DNA of 27,869 nucleotides from Pseudomonadota bacterium (GTDB lineage: Bacteria > Pseudomonadota > Alphaproteobacteria > Sphingomonadales > Sphingomonadaceae): positions 1 to 27,869 of the forward strand of contig JAEZCZ010000077.1 of NCBI GenBank assembly GCA_023433305.1, in the 5' to 3' direction. Under the pieces are notes generated by a model. The model had not been told where the DNA came from, did no database searches, and saw only the letters and a list, made by a program, of their open reading frames with translations. Position numbers and translations under genes: made by a program. Positions 1 through 9,973 of the stretch are shown piece after piece (the first letter of the stretch is position 1; each line of letters starts with the position of its first letter).

Positions 1-1
1 G

Positions 2-1153
2 CAGGACGCCAGGGCGTTCGGCTGGACGGTCGAGAATCCGAGCTTCGACTGGAAAACCCTACGCGACAACGTGCTCAAGGACGTCGATAGGCTTAACGGC
101 CTCTACACCCAGACGCTCGAGAATCACAAAGTCGAGATCATCAACCAGCGCGCCACGATCAGCGGTCCAAACGAGGTCACGCTGGCCGACGGCACGAAGC
201 TCACCGCGAAGTACATCCTCATCGCCACCGGGGCCCGGCCGCACATCCCCGACTGCCCGGGCAACGAACTCGGCATCACCAGCAACGAGGCGTTTCACCT
301 CGACGAACTGCCTAAGCGGGTGTTGATCGCCGGCGGCGGCTATATCGCCAATGAGTTCGCCGGCATCTTCAACGAATTCGGCACCCAGGTCACGATCATC
401 AACCGCTCGGACAAGATCCTGCGTGGCTATGACGAGCAACTCCGCGACCGCCTGCTGCAAATCTCGCTCGTGAAGGGCATCGAATTCCGCTTCAACGCCG
501 AGTTCCGCGGCATCGAGAAGCTGGAGAGCGGCGCGCTCAAGGTTTCGATGACCAACCACGACGACATGGAAGTCGATTGCGTGATGTACGCCACCGGCCG
601 CCTGCCCAACACCGAGGGACTCGGCCTCGACAAGGCCGGCGTCGAAATGGGCGAGCGCGGCGCGATCAAGGTCGATCGCTTCAGCAAGACCAATGTCGAC
701 AGCATCTACGCGGTCGGCGATGTGACCGATCGCATCCAGCTCACGCCCGTGGCAATCCGCGAAGGCCAGGCTTTCGCCGACACGGTGTTCGGCAACAAGC
801 CGGCCACCGTTGATTACAGCTGCGTTCCCAGCGCGGTGTTCAGCCACCCGCCGCTCGCGGGCGTGGGCATGACCGAGGGGCAGGCGCGCAACAAGCTGGG
901 CTCGATCAAGGTCTACCAGTCGGACTTCCGGCCGATGAAGAACGTGCTCGCCGGGCGCAACGAGCGCAGTCTCTACAAGCTGATCTGCGACGAGGCCGAC
1001 CGCGTGGTCGGCATCCATCTGCTCGGCCCCGATGCACCCGAGATCCTGCAGGGCGCCGCGGTGGCGGTGAAGGCAGGCCTCAGCAAGGCGGATTTCGACG
1101 CCACCGTTGCGATCCATCCGACCATGGCCGAAGAGCTGGTGCTGATGCGCTGA
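2..1153 (+). CDS. gor: glutathione reductase, 3' part (5' end outside window)
   Basis: Flavoprotein disulfide oxidoreductase that reduces glutathione disulfide with NADPH in the cytosol. The reading frame is open from base 2, so the FAD-binding start and the redox-active cysteine pair lie upstream of the window; the GTG at 71 is internal. Visible parts are the FAD-domain strand ending in IATGARPHIP, the NADPH-binding fold GGGYIANEFAGI followed by NRSDKILRGYD, whose two arginines fit NADPH preference, the second FAD motif YAVGDVTDR, and the C-terminal dimer domain with the catalytic histidine in VAIHPTMAEE. The protein ends at the usual LVLMR. The arginine pair and the HPT motif separate it from dihydrolipoamide dehydrogenase and mercuric reductase. 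A gap of 144 bases without clear signals separates it from the next gene. Confidence 0.93.
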   Translation, partial: QDARAFGWTVENPSFDWKTLRDNVLKDVDRLNGLYTQTLENHKVEIINQRATISGPNEVTLADGTKLTAKYILIATGARPHIPDCPGNELGITSNEAFHLDELPKRVLIAGGGYIANEFAGIFNEFGTQVTIINRSDKILRGYDEQLRDRLLQISLVKGIEFRFNAEFRGIEKLESGALKVSMTNHDDMEVDCVMYATGRLPNTEGLGLDKAGVEMGERGAIKVDRFSKTNVDSIYAVGDVTDRIQLTPVAIREGQAFADTVFGNKPATVDYSCVPSAVFSHPPLAGVGMTEGQARNKLGSIKVYQSDFRPMKNVLAGRNERSLYKLICDEADRVVGIHLLGPDAPEILQGAAVAVKAGLSKADFDATVAIHPTMAEELVLMR

Positions 1154-1297
1154 CCTGATCCTCCCTGTGGCGCGAAGCGGCATGGGCAGGGGAACCGCCA
1201 GCCTAAGGCTTGTGGTGGAAATGCCCGCGGCAAAGCGAGGCGCTTGGCATTCTGCGGCCCCGGTTCTACCCCTCTCCCACGCAGCAGGGAGAGCGTA

Positions 1298-2820
<1,523 letters not shown>

Positions 2821-2824
<4 letters not shown>

Positions 2825-3177
2825 GCCGCGCGTCACGCGAGAAGAGGATCAACTCGATTGATCCGTGGCCTGCGCTGGCGGGCCTGCTGACCGCGCATTT
2901 TGGCCAGAACTTTTGGATGAAATACGACTCACTGGATTCTGCGCGAAAGGCTGCCCTGAGCGAACTGGATCACGCCAGCAGGAAGCAAGTGGCGACTGAG
3001 TGGTGGGATTGGAATGCGCGTGCGGGAGCGGTTCACGACATTCGAACACCGCTCGCACACTTGGGTGTCGAACCGCCTTTCGATACGGCCGCTGATGCCC
3101 GCAAGTTCATGAATCAGCTTTACGACGCTTTGATCGTGGCCATTCGCGCGACGGCTCCGGGATGGAAGCCGCAGTAA
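2821..3177 (+). CDS. small protein of unknown function coupled to pccB
   Basis: A 118-residue protein I do not recognise. It starts at the ATG inside an ATGA overlap with the pccB stop, so it is probably translated by coupling; no good ribosome site precedes it. It is rich in tryptophan and charged residues, with a central EWWDWNARAGAVHDIRTPL stretch, and has no signal peptide, membrane helix or cysteine. By eye its DNA is less GC-rich than its neighbours, with more A/T at third positions, which hints at recent acquisition. It is followed by the hairpin repeat region rather than another gene of the operon. A role with the carboxylase is possible from position alone; nothing in the sequence supports a specific function. 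Confidence 0.7.
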
Positions 3178-3195
3178 GCGGCCCAAACTCAGCTC

Positions 3196-3361
3196 GTCAC
3201 CCTGAACTTGTTTCAGGGTCCATTCCGCCGCACGCGCGGAGGTCTGGGCAAGACGCCGGACCCGCCGCGAGGTTGCGCAAGCCCGGCGGCGATGCCACGC
3301 CTCGCTGGCGCACTCTGCGTCTGCTGCCCGATTGATGCTGAAACAAGTTCAGCATGACGGG
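3196..3361 (+). repeat. inverted pair of CTTGT-loop hairpin repeats (REP-like)
   Basis: Two short palindromic units in opposite orientation bracket about 115 bases. The first has stem ACCCTGAA (3199-3206), loop CTTGT and TTCAGGGT (3212-3219). The second has ATGCTGAA (3335-3342), loop ACAAG and TTCAGCAT (3348-3355), and read on the minus strand has the same CTTGT loop. Both are flanked by CGTCA. The central 15 bases are exact reverse complements, while the outer stem bases differ but still pair. No gene is seen between the units. The second unit ends about 20 bases before the DUF488 start codon. Confidence 0.8.
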
Positions 3362-3375
3362 GTTGGGACGGGGTA

Positions 3376-3825
3376 GTGTCACGCACCATCTTCACCATCG
3401 GCTACGAGCAGGCGACGCAGGCGGCAGTGGTCTCGGCGTTGCGCAAGGCCGGCGTCGAGGTGCTGGCGGACATTCGCTACCTGCCGCTGTCGCGCCGGCC
3501 GGGGTTCTCGAAGAGCTCGCTCAAGGCCGGGGTCGAGGAGGCCGGGATTGCCTACCGCCACTTCAAGCACCTCGGCACACCCGCCGAGGGGAGGGCGGCG
3601 GCGAAGCGTGGGGACCATGCCGAGCTGGCGCGGGTTTACGCTGGGCAGCTCGAACTACCGGAAGCGCTGGCGCAGATGGCCGAGCTGCGCGACGTCGCGG
3701 AGACCAAGCGCGTCGCGCTGCTCTGCTACGAGCGCAACGCGGCCGAGTGCCACCGCTCGCTGCTGTTCGACGCGCTGTTTGCCGATTGCGATCGTGTGGA
3801 TCTGGAACCGGCGTTGTTGGCCTGA
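3376..3825 (+). CDS. DUF488 family protein
   Basis: A 149-residue cytosolic protein of the DUF488 family, whose biochemical role is unsettled. Family landmarks are FTIGYEQ at the start, DIRYLPLSRRPGFSKSSL at residues 30-50, the FKHLGTP segment, and the C-terminal LLCYERNAAECHRSLL, where the cysteines and CHR are the usual conserved cluster. The start is GTG at 3376, giving MSRTIFTIGYE; only a weak GGGACGGGG lies upstream, directly after the hairpin repeat. The gene stands alone between repeats and converges on the peptide transporter gene, ending 33 bases from its end. No operon partner suggests a function. Confidence 0.88.
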   Translation: MSRTIFTIGYEQATQAAVVSALRKAGVEVLADIRYLPLSRRPGFSKSSLKAGVEEAGIAYRHFKHLGTPAEGRAAAKRGDHAELARVYAGQLELPEALAQMAELRDVAETKRVALLCYERNAAECHRSLLFDALFADCDRVDLEPALLA

Positions 3826-3831
3826 AATCTG

Positions 3832-3848
3832 CCCGAGCTTGTCTCGGG
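3832..3848. terminator. third CTTGT-loop hairpin between convergent genes
   Basis: Stem CCCGAG (3832-3837), loop CTTGT, stem CTCGGG (3843-3848). It shares the loop of the repeats at 3199-3219 and 3335-3355 with a different, fully paired stem. It sits between the ends of the DUF488 gene and the transporter gene, so it could end both transcripts, although neither side has a clear T-run. Confidence 0.55.
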
Positions 3849-3858
3849 GAGGATTCAT

Positions 3859-5259
3859 TCACGCCAGCGCCGCGTCCTCCGGCTTGCCTTCGCCCATCAG
3901 GCGCGCGGCCAGGAACACTTTGAACAGCGCGAAGGCGGCCAAGCCGATGGCGGCGGTCATGACGTGGAATAGCCAGAACTCGACCGTGTCCATGGTCGAA
4001 TACCACCCGCCCACGGTCCCGACGATGAGGTTGGCCGCGAAGAAGGCGAGGTAGTAGATGCCGATGATCGTCGCGTTGAACTGCCTGGGCGCGAGCCGGG
4101 TGAATAGAGCGAGGCTGACCGGCAGCACGTGACTGAAGCCGATCGAATTGAACAAGTGGAACATGACCGGCCAGAACAGCCCGATCTTGCCGCTCCCCTG
4201 CGTCGCGGCCGCCATGACCAGGCAGAGCCCGCCTATCACCGTGAACACGCTGCCGATGATCATCTTGCCGAGCTCGTCCGGCTCGCGGCCGGTCCGGTCG
4301 GCGCGCCACTTCCAGAACCATGCCACCGCGACCAGCATCGAGAAGCTCAGCGTGGCATCGATGGTGATCATCCAGCTGGTGGGAAGGGTGGTGCCGAAGA
4401 AGGTGAGCTGGAAGTGCTCGTCTGCCCAGACCAGGTAGGCATTGAAAATCTGCTGGTTCGTCAGCAGTGCGATCGCCATCACCGGCACCAGCAGGGTGAC
4501 CGCCGCGATCCGTTTCCAGTCGTTGCTGCTGAGCGGCTCACGCGGCGCGGCCGCCGCATTCTTTTTCGGCCGATTGTCGGCGGGCAGCCAGGGCCCGGCC
4601 ATGATGTAGGCGACAAGCCCGATCACCATCACCACGCCGGCGCTGCCGAACCCCCAGTGCCAGCCGACGTTCTCGCCCAAGGTACCCGAGACGAGCGGGG
4701 CGGCGATCACCGAGACGTTGATCGCGATGTAGAAGATCTGGAACGCCATCGCCCGGCGCAGGTCGCCTTCCTTGTAAAGTTCGCCGACCTGGCTCGCGAT
4801 GTTGCCCTTGAACAGGCCGACACCCACGACAAGCGCCATCAGCGCGAACAGGAAGCTCCCCTCGAAAGCCATCAGGAAATGCCCCAGCGCCATGATCGCG
4901 CCCCCCGCGATCAGCGCCGCGCGGCGGCCCAGCCAGCGGTCGGCGGCGATCCCGCCCAGGATCGGGGTGAGATAGACGAGCGCGGTGTAGTCGCCGAAGA
5001 TCGCCGACGCGAGCGGCTGACCCTCGAGCCCGCCATAACGCCATTCCTGCAGCCAGCCGAGCCCCGCCACCGCGTCGAACCGCTCGGGCAGCAGGTAATT
5101 GACCATGTACAGCACGAGCAGCGTCTGCATCGAGTAATACGAGAACCGCTCGCACCCTTCGACGAAAGCGAGATAGCCGAGCCCTTTCGGATGGCCGAGA
5201 AAGGCGCGGTCGCTGCGCATCTCGAAATCGAGCTGGGGCGTGGCTTCGGCGGTGGTCAT
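3859..5259 (-). CDS. POT/PTR2 family proton-coupled peptide transporter
   Basis: Inner-membrane major facilitator protein of 466 residues that should import di- or tripeptides with protons. The proton-coupling motif ExxERFxYY is intact at residues 34-42 (EGCERFSYY). The PTR2 signature follows: GGIAADRWLGRR, FKGNIASQVGELY and FYIAINVSVIAAP. There are about 12 to 14 hydrophobic segments across the chain. The start ATG at 5259 has GGGAGAG about six bases upstream. It lies 96 bases after aroB on the same strand, so it may share the aro transcript, but the functions are unrelated. Substrate is inferred from family; sphingomonad members of this group are varied. Confidence 0.9.
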   Translation of the reverse strand: MTTAEATPQLDFEMRSDRAFLGHPKGLGYLAFVEGCERFSYYSMQTLLVLYMVNYLLPERFDAVAGLGWLQEWRYGGLEGQPLASAIFGDYTALVYLTPILGGIAADRWLGRRAALIAGGAIMALGHFLMAFEGSFLFALMALVVGVGLFKGNIASQVGELYKEGDLRRAMAFQIFYIAINVSVIAAPLVSGTLGENVGWHWGFGSAGVVMVIGLVAYIMAGPWLPADNRPKKNAAAAPREPLSSNDWKRIAAVTLLVPVMAIALLTNQQIFNAYLVWADEHFQLTFFGTTLPTSWMITIDATLSFSMLVAVAWFWKWRADRTGREPDELGKMIIGSVFTVIGGLCLVMAAATQGSGKIGLFWPVMFHLFNSIGFSHVLPVSLALFTRLAPRQFNATIIGIYYLAFFAANLIVGTVGGWYSTMDTVEFWLFHVMTAAIGLAAFALFKVFLAARLMGEGKPEDAALA

Positions 5260-5343
5260 CGCTCTCTCCCGCTGGTCTCTTTTGCAACCAGCTAGCGCGA
5301 TCGAATGCGCTTGTCCCGTTCTTCGTCGACGACAGAGGCTCCG

Positions 5344-5355
5344 CCGGGCGCCCGG
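5344..5355 (-). terminator. short palindrome just after aroB
   Basis: The perfect 12-base palindrome CCGGGCGCCCGG starts one base beyond the aroB stop. It could form a small hairpin limiting readthrough into the transporter gene, but it has no loop or T-run, so the role is only suggested. Confidence 0.25.
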
Positions 5356-6465
5356 TCAGCGTCGCTGCAGTTCTTCGTCGAGAAATGCCGCCACGTCGTC
5401 CAGCGCGACCGCCTTGTCGAGGAACGCTTCCCCGATACCGCGCAAGAGCACGAAGGGCAGGGTGCCCGCGTCCATCTTCTTGTCGTGCAGCATGTGCGCG
5501 GCGAGCGCTCGCCCGTCGCAGTTGAGCCCGAGCGAGGCGATCTCGCTGGGCAGGTCGACCGAGGCGATGGCGGCCGCGACGCGTTCGGCGTCGGCCTCGG
5601 ACACATACCCGCGCCGCGCCGAGTATCGAGCCGCGAGCACCATGCCGAGTGCCACGCCTTCGCCATGGAGCAGGCGCTCGGAGAAACCGGTCTGCGCCTC
5701 GAGCGCATGCCCGAAAGTATGGCCGAGATTGAGCAGGGCACGCGTGCCCGTGGTCTCGCGTTCGTCCTCGGCGACGATCCGCGCCTTGGCTTTCACGCTC
5801 TCGGTGACCGCATATTCCTGCGCTGAGCTGTCTCCGGCGAGCACGGCGCCGCCGTTCGCCTCACACCATTCGAAGATGGCCGGGTCGCCGAGGATGCCGT
5901 ACTTGATGACCTCGGCGTAGCCCGCCCCCATCTCGCGGGCCGGCAAGGTGGCGAGTGCGTCGAGATCGGCCAGGACCAGGCTCGGCTGGTGGAACGCGCC
6001 GACGAGGTTCTTGCCGGCGGCCGTGTTGATGGCGGTCTTGCCGCCGACACTTGAATCGACTTGCGCCAGGAGGGTGGTCGGCAGTTGGATGAAGCCGCAC
6101 CCGCGCTTGAGGATCGCTGCGGCAAATCCGGTCAGGTCGCCAATCACCCCGCCGCCGAGCGCCAGGACATGGTCACCGCGCTCGACCTCCTCGGCCAGGA
6201 GCCAATCCATGACGCGTTCGAGCACCGCCCAGCTCTTCGCGCCCTCGCCGGGCGTCAGCACCAGCCAGCGCGGCTCGTAGCCCGCGGCCACGAGCGCGGC
6301 TTCGGCAGGCCCGCGCCAGTGACGCGCAACGTTCGCGTCGGTGACGATTGGCACGCGCGCCTTGCGAAGCAACGGCTCGCATTGGCGCGCGACATCGGTC
6401 AGCAATCCCCCCGCGACGCGAACTTCGTACGATCGACCGGCCAGTTCCACCGGGATCACAGCCAT
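5356..6465 (-). CDS. aroB: 3-dehydroquinate synthase
   Basis: Second enzyme of the shikimate pathway; converts DAHP to 3-dehydroquinate using NAD and a divalent metal. The 369-residue length is normal. Motifs in order are TPGEGAKS, the NAD-binding ALGGGVIGDLTGF, the very conserved LPTTLLAQVDSSVGGKTAIN, and the metal-site segments AEVIKYG, LNLGHTFGHALE and LHGEGVALGM. The ATG at 6465 overlaps the aroK 3' end by 10 bases; an AGGAG inside aroK, about nine bases before the ATG, serves as ribosome site, so translation is probably coupled. The aroK-aroB order is the common bacterial arrangement. Confidence 0.97.
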   Translation of the reverse strand: MAVIPVELAGRSYEVRVAGGLLTDVARQCEPLLRKARVPIVTDANVARHWRGPAEAALVAAGYEPRWLVLTPGEGAKSWAVLERVMDWLLAEEVERGDHVLALGGGVIGDLTGFAAAILKRGCGFIQLPTTLLAQVDSSVGGKTAINTAAGKNLVGAFHQPSLVLADLDALATLPAREMGAGYAEVIKYGILGDPAIFEWCEANGGAVLAGDSSAQEYAVTESVKAKARIVAEDERETTGTRALLNLGHTFGHALEAQTGFSERLLHGEGVALGMVLAARYSARRGYVSEADAERVAAAIASVDLPSEIASLGLNCDGRALAAHMLHDKKMDAGTLPFVLLRGIGEAFLDKAVALDDVAAFLDEELQRR

Positions 6466-7025
6466 GCCTGGAGCTCCTGCAATATTCGATTAACCGTTTC
6501 GCTCTGCGGACCGGCGTTGCTTTGAACGTGGATCGGCGCATTCGCGTAGGCGGCGGCCCGCTCGGCCTTGAGCCGCGCCACGATCTCCGCGGGATCACCG
6601 CCGCGCAGCAGCGGGCGTGTATCCTTGCGCGTGACCCGCGCGACGAGCGTGGGGACGTCGCAATCGAGCCAGATCGCAATCCCGCGTTCGAGTATCAGCG
6701 CGCGCGTGTCGGGCTGGACGAAGGCGCCGCCGCCGGTGGCGAGCACCGAAGGTGCGCTTTCCAGGAGGCGTGCGATGACGCGCCGCTCGCCGTCGCGGAA
6801 ATAGGCCTCGCCGAAGCGCTCGAAAATCTCGCTGACGCTCATCTGGGCCGCTTCCTCGATCTCGTCGTCCGCATCGAAGAAGGACACGCCGAGGAGATGC
6901 GCGAGCTTGCGGCCGACAGTCGACTTACCGACCCCCATCATGCCCACCAGGACGACCGGCCGATCGAGCCGCGCGGCAAGGCTGCGGATTTCGCTGTCGC
7001 TGAGGCTCGGCGCGTCGATGGTCAT
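6456..7025 (-). CDS. aroK: shikimate kinase
   Basis: Phosphorylates shikimate with ATP in aromatic amino acid synthesis. Walker A GMMGVGKST is at residues 28-36, the shikimate-binding DADDEIE follows, then the ATGGGAFV loop and the lid arginine in RKDTRPLL. The protein is 189 residues from the ATG at 7025. An in-frame GTG at 7058 would add 11 residues (MAVSLSIAAAA) with no ribosome site. The ATG at 7025 also lacks one, but a TATAGC just upstream could be a -10 element placing the transcript start at or near the ATG, giving a leaderless message. Either start is possible. The N-terminal 20 residues before the P-loop domain are a common alphaproteobacterial extension. Confidence 0.95.
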   Translation of the reverse strand: MTIDAPSLSDSEIRSLAARLDRPVVLVGMMGVGKSTVGRKLAHLLGVSFFDADDEIEEAAQMSVSEIFERFGEAYFRDGERRVIARLLESAPSVLATGGGAFVQPDTRALILERGIAIWLDCDVPTLVARVTRKDTRPLLRGGDPAEIVARLKAERAAAYANAPIHVQSNAGPQSETVNRILQELQAWL

Positions 7026-7085
7026 TGCCGCAGCCGCTATAGATAGGCTAACCGCCACGCAAGTTTACGCGAAGGGTTGCACTTG

Positions 7086-7226
7086 GTGGCGATGCGCCTC
7101 GACAAACTACGGCTGATCTTGCTGGCACTGTTGGTGCTGTTTCTCGCGCTGGTGTGGTACGATGGCGGGCGCGAGCCCCAGCGGCTGATCGAGCAGCCGG
7201 TGGAGCTGCCGGAGGGCCTGCAATGA
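7086..7226 (+). CDS. tiny single-pass membrane protein
   Basis: A peptide of 46 residues (from GTG 7086) or 44 (from ATG 7092). AAGGG at 7072-7076 is spaced nine bases from the GTG and 15 from the ATG, which favours the GTG. After a short basic start (RLDKLR) comes one strongly hydrophobic helix of about 16 residues, LILLALLVLFLALVWY, then a charged tail ending PVELPEGLQ. The orientation predicted by charge is N-terminus in the cytosol, tail in the periplasm. Its stop overlaps the start of the exported protein gene as ATGA, so the two are translated together. Function unknown; an anchor or accessory for the downstream protein is a reasonable inference. Too short for standard gene-length cutoffs. 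Confidence 0.65.
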   Translation: MAMRLDKLRLILLALLVLFLALVWYDGGREPQRLIEQPVELPEGLQ

Positions 7227-9061
7227 GGCGGAGCGTCCTCTTCGCCGGTGTGGCGCTCGCCTTGACCTCGACGCTGGCGTTTGCGGCTCCGGAATCGCTC
7301 CTTCCGGACGTCTTCGACAATCCGGCGCCGACCCCGTCACCGGCACCGCGACCGGCACCGGCGCCTGGTTTTGACGCAGCGCCGCCGCAGCCGGGTTCGG
7401 TACCGGTCATCCAACCGCTGCCGGGCAGGGCGGCCGAGGCTCCGAGTGCGGCCCCCCTGGTCGAACTTCCATCCAACTTCCCGACTCTCGCCGAACTCGA
7501 GGAAATGGATCCGGACGAGATCGACGAGTTGCTCGGCCTCAAGCCGAAGTTCGACATTCCTCCGGCGGCGCGCCGTGCCGTGCGGGAAGTGGGCGTTATC
7601 GGTCCCGACGAGGGCGGGTTCCCGACGGGCTCGCTCGACGACCAGCCGCCGGCGCTGATTCGTGCCGCGCTCTCGGCCAATCGTGGGACGCTCGTCTCCC
7701 GCTGGGGCCATATTCTGCTGCGCCGCGCGCTGGCGAGCCGCCTCGATGCCCCGCGCGGCATGGACCCGGTTGGCTTCGCGGCCTTGCGGGCCTCGTTGCT
7801 CAACCGGCTCGGCGAAGGCCAGGTCGCGCGCGCGCTGGTGCAGGATGTGGATTCGGCCAATTACAACACCGCGCTCGCGACCGCTGCGTTCGATGCTTAT
7901 CTCCGGACCGGCGACATCCTCGGCATGTGCCCCGTTGCGCGCCTGAAGAGTACGCTGCGCGACGACGGCGAGTGGAACATGACCCGCGCCATCTGCGCCG
8001 CCTATGCCGGGGAGGCCCGCCAGGCCGAGCGCGATCTCCAGCGGATTCTCTATTACGGCGAGGCGCCACGCGTCGATGCGCTGCTGGCGCAACGCTACGC
8101 CGGTGCCGCGGGCGAGGGGCGGCGCGCGGTCAACGTCGAGTGGAACGATGTCGAAGAATTGACACCGTGGCGCTTCGCCCTCTCTCGGGCGCTCGGCGTG
8201 GAGCTCCCGGACGGCCTGCGCGACGACGCCGGAATTGAGTACGATATAGGCGATTTGTTGATTCCGGCGGTGCCTCTGGTGCAGCGCGTAGCCGCCGCCG
8301 ATACCGTGGCCGGGCGAGGGATCATCTCGGCCGGAGCCGTGGTCGATCTCTATTCGCAACTCTGGAGCGAGGAAATCGAAGGCGACGCGCGCGCGCGGGC
8401 CATTACGCTGCGCGAGGCCTACGTCGCTCGGGACCCAGCCGAGCGGCTGGCGGCGATGCAGGAGTTGTGGGGCCCGGGTGGCAACGGATCGGCGGATTAC
8501 GGAAGGCGTGTGCTGACCGCCTATGCGGCTGCGCGTCTTCCGGTCGATGAAGCCTTGATCGACAATGCGGCCGACCTGGTGGCTTCGATGCTGGCGGCCG
8601 GGCTGGACCGCAATGCCATGCGCTGGGGTGCGGCCGTGCCGGAAGGAAGCGAAGCCTGGGCGCTGCTTGCGCTAGCGCAACCGGAGCGCGAAACCCAGGT
8701 CGGCACCGGCGCGGTGCAGGACTTCATGAGCGATGACGACAGCGACGGGCAGCGCAAGTCGCGCTTCCTGGTCGCAGGACTGGCGGGGCTGGGCCGGCTC
8801 GACATGGGTACGGCAAACAGCCTGGCAGGGCGGCTTGGCGCGAACCTCGATCGCGAAAGCGCGTGGAGTCGCCAGATCGGTCGCGCGGCCGAACTGGGTA
8901 ACCCCACGCTTGTTGCGCTTCTTGCCGGGCTCGGGATGCAGGGTAGCGGTTGGGACAAGATGACCGCGCGCCATCTGTTCCACATCGTGCGCTCGCTCAA
9001 TCGCGTGGGTCTCAACGCCGAGGCGAGGATGATCGCCGCCGAGGCCGTCGCGCGAGGTTGA
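7223..9061 (+). CDS. exported alpha-helical protein of unknown function
   Basis: A 612-residue protein. The start at 7223 is within the ATGA overlap and gives a clean signal peptide, MRRSVLFAGVALALTSTLAFA, with cleavage near residue 21 or 22. Upstream in-frame codons from 7154 read as non-protein-like sequence inside the small gene. Residues 34-70 form a proline/alanine linker (PAPTPSPAPRPAPAP), then an acidic patch LEEMDPDEIDELLG near 92-105. The rest looks like stacked helices rich in Ala, Leu and Arg, similar in feel to a TPR or other helical-repeat scaffold, but I see no defined motif. Two cysteines, C236 and C258, could form a disulfide in the periplasm. It lies 27 bases before xerD, so co-transcription is likely. 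No enzyme signature was found. Confidence 0.8.
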   Translation: MRRSVLFAGVALALTSTLAFAAPESLLPDVFDNPAPTPSPAPRPAPAPGFDAAPPQPGSVPVIQPLPGRAAEAPSAAPLVELPSNFPTLAELEEMDPDEIDELLGLKPKFDIPPAARRAVREVGVIGPDEGGFPTGSLDDQPPALIRAALSANRGTLVSRWGHILLRRALASRLDAPRGMDPVGFAALRASLLNRLGEGQVARALVQDVDSANYNTALATAAFDAYLRTGDILGMCPVARLKSTLRDDGEWNMTRAICAAYAGEARQAERDLQRILYYGEAPRVDALLAQRYAGAAGEGRRAVNVEWNDVEELTPWRFALSRALGVELPDGLRDDAGIEYDIGDLLIPAVPLVQRVAAADTVAGRGIISAGAVVDLYSQLWSEEIEGDARARAITLREAYVARDPAERLAAMQELWGPGGNGSADYGRRVLTAYAAARLPVDEALIDNAADLVASMLAAGLDRNAMRWGAAVPEGSEAWALLALAQPERETQVGTGAVQDFMSDDDSDGQRKSRFLVAGLAGLGRLDMGTANSLAGRLGANLDRESAWSRQIGRAAELGNPTLVALLAGLGMQGSGWDKMTARHLFHIVRSLNRVGLNAEARMIAAEAVARG

Positions 9062-9088
9062 TTTGTCTCGCCGACGCCGGACACGTGA

Positions 9089-9964
9089 GTGAGCGCGAGG
9101 GATTCCTTCCTCGCCATGCTCGCGGCCGAACGCGGCGCAGCGGCGAATACCCTTGCGGCTTATCGTCGTGATCTCGAAGGAGCGGAGGAACTGATCGGTG
9201 ACCTCGTCGCGGCCGATCGACCTGCGCTCGCCACGCTTGCCAAGGCTTGGGCCGATCTGGCGCCATCGACCGTAGCGCGCAAGGCATCGGCGTTGCGGCA
9301 GTTCTATGGGTTCGTGCTGGACCAGGGTTTGCGCGCGGACGATCCCTCGAGTGCCTTGCCCCGGCCGGCCCCGCGCCGTCCCTTGCCGAAAATCCTTTCG
9401 CACTCCGAAGTGGAAGCGTTGTTCTCCCGAGCCGAGATGGAGGCTGTGGGAGAACGCCCAGCGGCCGTGCGCCTGCTGGCGCTGATCGAGCTCCTCTATG
9501 GCTCGGGGCTTCGTGCCACCGAGCTGGTCGCGCTTCCGCTAAGTGCCGTCCCCCGCGACGCTCCGCTGCTGACTGTAACCGGAAAAGGATCCCAGCAGCG
9601 GATGGTGCCGGTTTCGGGGCGCGCCAGGCAGGCCATGTCGCGCTGGCTCGCGGTGCGGCCTGGCGACAGCCGATACTTGTTTCCTTCGCGCGGTAAACAT
9701 TTGACTCGCGTGCGTTTATTTCAGTTGATCAAGGGGCTGGCGACACGTGCCGGAATCGATGCCGCCAAAGTCAGCCCGCACGTCCTACGGCACGCGTTTG
9801 CCACTCATTTGCTCGAGGGAGGCGCTGACTTGCGCGTGCTGCAGACGCTCCTCGGCCATGCCGACATCGCCACGACCCAGATCTATACTCATGTCGATGC
9901 CGCACGCCTCGTCGTTCTGGTCAACGAACGGCATCCTCTTGCGGGCGATGGACAGCGGCGGTAG
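9089..9964 (+). CDS. xerD: tyrosine recombinase XerD/XerC
   Basis: Chromosome-dimer-resolving recombinase of 291 residues. The N-terminal SAM-like DNA-binding domain (about 1-90) has the family pattern NTLAAYRRDL. The catalytic domain has every expected residue: R142 (GLRATELV), K166 (GKGSQQR), H231 and R234 (SPHVLRHAFATHLL), H257 (LGHADI) and the nucleophile Y266 (TTQIYTH). The start is GTG at 9089, since no ATG gives a family-like N-terminus. Its length and lack of a phage context mark it as the housekeeping Xer protein rather than an integrase. XerC cannot be strictly excluded; XerD is preferred from the ALP..RRPLPK linker and overall pattern. Confidence 0.9.
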   Translation: MSARDSFLAMLAAERGAAANTLAAYRRDLEGAEELIGDLVAADRPALATLAKAWADLAPSTVARKASALRQFYGFVLDQGLRADDPSSALPRPAPRRPLPKILSHSEVEALFSRAEMEAVGERPAAVRLLALIELLYGSGLRATELVALPLSAVPRDAPLLTVTGKGSQQRMVPVSGRARQAMSRWLAVRPGDSRYLFPSRGKHLTRVRLFQLIKGLATRAGIDAAKVSPHVLRHAFATHLLEGGADLRVLQTLLGHADIATTQIYTHVDAARLVVLVNERHPLAGDGQRR

Positions 9965-9973
9965 CGCGGGCCG

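Noticed and set aside
9089..9964. Tyrosine recombinase as marker of an integrated element
   Set aside because: Length and sequence are those of housekeeping Xer; it sits before accA with no attachment repeats or phage genes, and the tRNA-Arg at 13564 shows no partial duplicate in the window.
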